A stretch of DNA of 64,000 nucleotides, from contig CM047810.1 of assembly GCA_026214975.1 (NCBI GenBank), positions 35,141,318 to 35,205,317 of the forward strand, in the 5' to 3' direction. This document shows, one piece after another, positions 59,703 to 64,000 of this stretch; the stretch's first letter is position 1, and each line of letters begins with the position of its first letter. This stretch comes from Gentiana macrophylla (Eukaryota > Streptophyta > Magnoliopsida > Gentianales > Gentianaceae). Under the pieces are notes generated by a model. It did not search any database and was not told where the DNA came from. It saw only the letters and a program-made list of their open reading frames with translations. Position numbers and translations under genes: made by a program.

Positions 59703-60543
59703 ACGTGTCAGACAACACTCCACCATGAGAGCAAGCGTAGTAATGCAAAGCCATTGCATATGGATTCTGACCAAAGTTTGCTGATGTGGAGAAAAAAGAT
59801 TGGATAAATATTATAGATATATTTTATGGATGTTTGATTGATAAGGTGGTGTAATGGTGTAAACATTTAGAAGAAAAAAGGTTTAAAAAGTAGGAGAGAT
59901 AAAGAGATAAAAAAAAATCCATGCCCATCTCTACCACCATCGGAAATTAGCTGCTGCAACAACTGCCCAGCCAAAAATTCCAGCCACATTGATACTATTA
60001 TTTCCCTTTTACAAAACCAAGAACTTTCATTCTGATATTTTCGTCGATTAAAGTAAAAAAACGAAATCAATTACTGGTTCTTTTCGAGCACTTATAGTGG
60101 ATGCTCTTAGGATTACGTCAGAATAATGTTCATTTGAACTTTGGACTTAATGGAAAAGACTTAGTTGGATGCTTCACTGTTCAGCATTGAAGGACCACAA
60201 GCCTTCTTAAATAGTGGACGACATCAATGCTTATGATAAGTTCTTGAAGCATACTGATTTCAACAAAGAATTTTTTTATTTTTTTTACGAAACAAAATTA
60301 CCATATGAAATAGAGTTATAACAAAGCAAGGTGGACCTCAAGAATCATTAGTATTTGAACAGAGTTTACAAAACGTTTTTGAGCAAAATATATATATCAT
60401 ATAGTTAGTATACTATTAAATTTGCATTAGTATACTATTAAATTTGTATGTTTGGTCGTCCGGCTTTTTGCGACGCTTTGGTCGTCCGGCTTTAGCGACG
60501 TTTTGGTCGTCGCTATACCAAAATTTTTGCCTTTTCCCTTTTT
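59703..60543. other. Intergenic region with short tandem repeats
   Basis: No gene seen. TAGTATACTATTAAATTTG is present twice (about 60406-60447), and three TTTGGTCGTC units follow at about 60450-60520. Confidence 0.5.
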
Positions 60544-61148
60544 TTTTTGGTTAGGTAAAACGAAGTCGTATGATTTGGTACGGTGTTATCACATCAACGT
60601 GTTTATCACTAGGGTTTTTATTTGAAGCATTCAATTCTCTGATTCGAGTTTCAGAAATTTTAATTGTGTTATTATGTAGTTTTATTGGTACAATCAAACT
60701 CGGTTTGACTTTTTGTGCACGAAGGTGCATTTCGATCTTCGAATTTTTGGTTAAGTAAAACAAAGTCGTATGATTTGATGCGGTGCCACAAAACTACTAG
60801 AAAATAAAATATTGTAAAAATTAGATAAGGAATGAGAATGTTCATTCGATCTATGATACATAAAAGATACATAAAAATAAAAAACGAGATCCAACTCCCA
60901 TTTATCTTACTTATCCTTCAATTAATTTACTTCGATAAAAGATAAGAAAATGAAAATCTTCCGAACCTTTTCTTTTTTATTTTTTTATTAGTATTAGTTA
61001 GGGTTAAGTCTGACATGAATAATATTCTACGACTAACAATTCATTTATTCGAGTTTGGGAAATTTTAATTTTGTTATTATGTAGTTTTTATTGGTTCACA
61101 GAAACTCTGGTTTGACTTTTTTTGCACGAATGTGCATTTTGATCTTCA
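60544..61148. repeat. Partly duplicated segment left of a Helitron end
   Basis: A 34-bp stretch containing GTAAAAC, AAGTCGTATGATTTG occurs at 60544-60577 and again exactly 200 bp on at 60744-60777. A longer stretch at 60643-60740 recurs, diverged, at 61049-61148 (ATTTTAATT, TTATTATGTAG, GGTTTGACTTTTT, GTGCAT). Confidence 0.75.
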
Positions 61149-61325
61149 GGATTTTTTCCCAACATGTAACCTTTCTTGATGCAACACGCAGGCATATTGT
61201 CACCTCTAAAGGATGGTTTAAATGTTTTTCTAAGTATTGAAGTAGGTTGATATCTTCTTTATTTTTGCTAAAGTAAATTTATTGCAGACATAAAAATTAT
61301 AATCGGTGCATAAAAAAATTGAGGG

Positions 61326-61357
61326 CACACCGTGCATCGCACGGTGGCCCCCACTAG
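61326..61357 (+). mobile_element. Helitron 3' terminus
   Basis: The hairpin CACCGTGC-ATC-GCACGGTG is followed by GCCCCCACTAG, with T as the next base. This matches the 3' end of the other Helitron in the window (both end CCCCACTAG). The 5' end was not found, so the element's extent to the left, perhaps including the duplicated segment, is unknown. Confidence 0.75.
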
Positions 61358-61556
61358 TATATATTATTTTGTATAGTCGAAATACCATAAATTAGTCGAA
61401 GTCGCTGATTAGTGATTATAAATTTATCTTATTATTCTATATAGAACATGTCGATTAATTAATAGTATTTCAGATGTTCCACATGTCTTCCGAATGCAGA
61501 AATTGGAAAGACACTTGAAAATCAGGTCGTGCCTTTTCTGACAAGAAAAATATGGT
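61358..61556. other. Spacer before palindrome array
   Basis: AT-rich, nothing recognised. Confidence 0.4.
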
Positions 61557-61816
61557 AAACGTAGAGATTCTTACGTTTAAACGTAGGGATATCTACGTTT
61601 AAACGTCAGGAAATGTAAATAACATAACCGGGTGCAAAAGATCTTTCTCTACGTTTAAACGTAGGATTTCTACGTTCAAACGTAGAAACTCTACGTTTAA
61701 ACGTAGAGAAATCCAAAGGAGAAATTTGCACTTTAGCTACGTCTAAACGTAATGAACTCTACGTTTAAACGTAATAAACCTACGTTTAAACGTAGAGTTC
61801 ATTACGTTTAGACGGT
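61557..61816 (+). promoter_or_regulatory. Array of nine TACGTTTAAACGTA palindromes
   Basis: 14-bp sites start at 61572, 61594, 61650, 61671, 61692, 61738, 61760, 61781 and 61803, plus a half-site at 61557. Neighbours within a cluster start 21-22 bp apart. Five are perfect TACGTTTAAACGTA; others differ by 1-2 bases. Each contains two ACGT cores in dyad symmetry. A TATA-like TTTTATATTT lies at about 61836, and a possible first exon begins at 61962. Confidence 0.85.
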
Positions 61817-61835
61817 TCACATACTTGTCCTTCCC

Positions 61836-61982
61836 TTTTATATTTTTTTTTTCTATCCTATTTCAAATTCTGAGTGTCGATTGGCGATTGGCGATTGGCG
61901 ATTTTTGCAAGAAATTCTGATAGTGTTTGTTCAAGTCCAATTTCACAATCTCTCAAGTGCAATGGCGGTTGAAAGCGAAAGG
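61836..61982 (+). other. Possible promoter and first exon (MAVESER)
   Basis: A TATA-like site near 61836 and a GCGATTG tandem near 61877-61900 precede an ATG at 61962. Seven codons (MAVESER) run to an AGG/GTATGT splice donor at 61982/61983. No second exon is recognised, so this may be the start of an unrecognised gene or transposon transcript, or chance. Confidence 0.3.
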
Positions 61983-62172
61983 GTATGTATTTTCCCTAAT
62001 ATTCTTTTATAGTATATCATATTAATTTCACTTTAGTATGTGCTTGTTATTTCCGAATATTTATTGTGGAGTGGTTTGTGGTGGTCCTTGATAATCTGTA
62101 TCATTATATTGATTTTGATTGTATGATTTGTCGTTTTCTGGGTTTAAGAAGGGTTTTTTGTATGAAGGTTCA

Positions 62173-62388
62173 TACGTTTGGACGTATGAAGGAAGTATTA
62201 TACGTTTGGACGTAGAGAAATGCAGGTCTCTACGTCTGAACGTAAGGCTTATGCTTCAGGACGTAGATATCTGCAGGTCTCTACGTCTGAACGTAAGGTT
62301 TTTACGTTTGGACGTGGAGATCTGAATTTCTCTACGTTTGAACGTAATTTGTCTACGTTTTGACGTAGAAACACTACGTTTGGACGTA
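62173..62388 (+). promoter_or_regulatory. Second array, TACGTTTGGACGTA type
   Basis: Nine sites start at 62173, 62201, 62231, about 62252, 62282, 62303, 62333, 62354 and 62375, with steps of about 21 or 28-31 bp. Most read TACGTTTGGACGTA or TACGTCTGAACGTA, an asymmetric variant of the upstream array. It lies downstream of the possible splice donor at 61983. Confidence 0.8.
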
Positions 62389-62399
62389 GAAAACTGTAG

Positions 62400-62880
62400 A
62401 TTTCTACTTTATATTGAATTTAATGTATATGTTTTTCATATTGTTATTTGATTCGAATTAATGGGGCTAATTCTATTAAAATGAACTGTAATGATATGTA
62501 TGATAGGTTTTTAGAAGTAAATTAATGTAAAATTATTAATATGTGAGAATCGTATGATAGTGTTATAATTTTTGATTTGATAATGTAGTGTAATTTATGA
62601 TATTGAATTTGATAGAAAAATGGGAAATGGAAGCATGTGTATGGTGTTACATTGGGATTGATAATGTATTTGTTATTTGATTGTGATTTATGTTTGCTTT
62701 CATTCTAAGGTAGCACGATAGTAGTATTGCTAATGACCTAATTATGCCCTTGAAAGTATGGCTAACATGGGGAACAATAAAAATGCCCTTGAAATTATGG
62801 CTAACATGTAGTTAATTAAAAAATTGAACCATACGACAAAACTCATGTTGTTTGAAAATCCAAAAATCAATATCTCGTCT
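62400..62880. other. Intergenic region with a short tandem pair
   Basis: AT-rich. ATGCCCTTGAAA-TATGGCTAACATG occurs twice (62744-62769 and 62783-62808). No gene. Confidence 0.5.
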
Positions 62881-62999
62881 TCAATTCCATGGTACGCCTC
62901 GATCTTACGATGAGGTTCTTAGAATTGCATGCTTTCCCTAGGGTGTTTTCGATTCCTTCCGGTCCATTTGTGTCATGCCTAATCTCCAGGCTTTATATT

Positions 63000-63200
63000 G
63001 GGGCTCTGGTAGGTAGCTCGTAGAAAATTTCATTAGAGTCGCTCAACAGAGCATCTTTACTGTCCCCCAGCAGAAACTGGTAATCCTCGGCCGGAAGTGA
63101 GGCACCCTTTAGATTGAAAATATAAGGTCTGTCCGCCGCCTCACGACGGCCTTTGTTCTCCTCGTCATCATCAAGTATTCTATGACGTGGTAAAAACCAT
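63000..63200 (-). pseudogene. Coding-like remnant, not recognised
   Basis: A minus-strand frame without ATG stays open for about 70 codons with protein-like composition (RILDDDEENKGRREAADRP, then FNLKGASLPAEDYQFLLG) before a stop near 63000. It is GC-richer than its surroundings. It may be an exon or transposon fragment. No family is recognised. Confidence 0.3.
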
Positions 63201-63289
63201 ATTATCTTCTTCTCTTACCCCCCTAACGTTACAACCAACAGAACACAACACAAAACAACGATGTTCCCAAAAACAAAAAGAGATGATAA

Positions 63290-63617
63290 GACATTTCGCG
63301 TGTATATATATGTATATATATATATATATATGTATACATATGTGTCTATATATGTGTCTATATATGTGTATATATATGTACATATATATGTTGATATATA
63401 TCTATGTATGTGTGTGTGTATATATGTATATATATATATATACACATTTAGATATATGTGTATATATATGTACTTACATATGTATTTATTTACTCCATAT
63501 ACATATATATACACATATATCTATATGTGTATATATATATACACACACATACATAGATATATATCTACACATATACATATTGGAGTAAATAAATACATAT
63601 ATATACACATATATCTG

Positions 63618-63659
<42 letters not shown>

Positions 63660-63762
63660 TATACACACACATACATAGATATATATCTACACATATACAT
63701 ATTGGAGTAAATAAATACATATATATACACATATATCTGTATGTGTATATATATATACTTAT

Positions 63763-63809
<47 letters not shown>

Positions 63810-63952
63810 GTATATATATATGTGTATATATATATATATACATATATACACACACATACATAGATATATATCTACATATATACATATTGGAGTAAATAAA
63901 TACTTATATATACACATATATCTATATGTATATATATATATCTTGAAAATAT

Positions 63953-64000
<48 letters not shown>
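63290..64000. repeat. AT-rich minisatellite with inverted and direct copies
   Basis: TA and CA/TG dinucleotide runs carry a recurring unit containing ACATACATAGATATATATC and TGGAGTAAATAAATAC. Three direct copies lie at about 63541-63640, 63661-63760 and 63847-63940. An inverted version (TATTTATTTACTCCA) is near 63481-63496. Pure CA and TA runs fill the rest. Open frames here are artefacts of the repeat. Confidence 0.85.

Noticed and set aside
62119..62325. Open frame with SLRLNVR/RLDV-like protein repeats
   Set aside because: It is the translation of the second palindrome array and has no independent coding support.
61557..62388. CRISPR-like array
   Set aside because: Repeats are 14 bp palindromes with spacers of about 7-17 bp and variable sequence. 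This is a plant genome with no cas genes.
63180..63968. Several Tyr/Ile-rich open frames on both strands
   Set aside because: Artefacts of TA/CA dinucleotide repeats, which lack stops in some frames.

Overview
This is plant nuclear DNA, most likely from a eudicot. It carries a spliced cytochrome P450 gene of CYP76A type, a scrambled insertion of chloroplast DNA, plant-type Ty1/copia and Ty3/gypsy retrotransposons, a LINE, Helitron ends, hAT-like miniature elements and long (TA)n tracts. Nothing suggests a bacterium or virus. Only one gene looks intact (the P450). A second, small multi-exon gene model sits inside a Helitron. Nearly everything else is transposon sequence.

Layout. 1-1640 is plastid DNA joined out of order (psbA internal piece, ycf1 piece, matK end, trnK intron end and 3' exon, psbA promoter and 5' end). 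1641-2475 holds a promoter-like stretch with paired palindromes and a 40-bp-arm hairpin. 2785-7202 is the P450, with an apparent GC-AG first intron and a second intron loaded with miniature transposons. 9654-31437 is a nest: a copia gag remnant split by two complete copia elements (9979-14911, TSD AGTTT; 15387-20439, TSD TATCC), then a copia element (21629-28257) that itself holds a 1.4-kb solo LTR (22577-23989), then a 5'-truncated LINE. 31438-45452 is a second nest: a copia remnant holding another 1.4-kb solo LTR (31712-33115) and a 9.3-kb long-LTR copia element (33426-42711, TSD TTTGT), followed by an LTR fragment and an intron-bearing transposon gene remnant. 45453-53356 is a chromovirus-like gypsy element whose 3' LTR is cut short. 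54347-56236 is a minus-strand Helitron with a promoter and four phase-compatible exons. 56237-64000 has no clear conventional gene: hAT-like and foldback elements, a second Helitron 3' end, an array of about 18 palindromes around a possible first exon, and an AT-rich minisatellite.

The most interesting signal cuts across element families. At five unrelated places (about 2183-2217, 22883-22917 with 23332-23367, 32160-32217, 52140-52370 and 61572-62388) there are near-palindromes of about 14 bp, in pairs or runs whose starts are usually 20-22 bp apart, close to two turns of the helix. Each family uses a different palindrome sequence but a similar size and spacing. The sites generally lie some 20-90 bp upstream of a TATA-like sequence. 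This looks like a recurrent promoter or binding-site architecture, probably mostly in LTRs. I cannot say from here whether it has been described.
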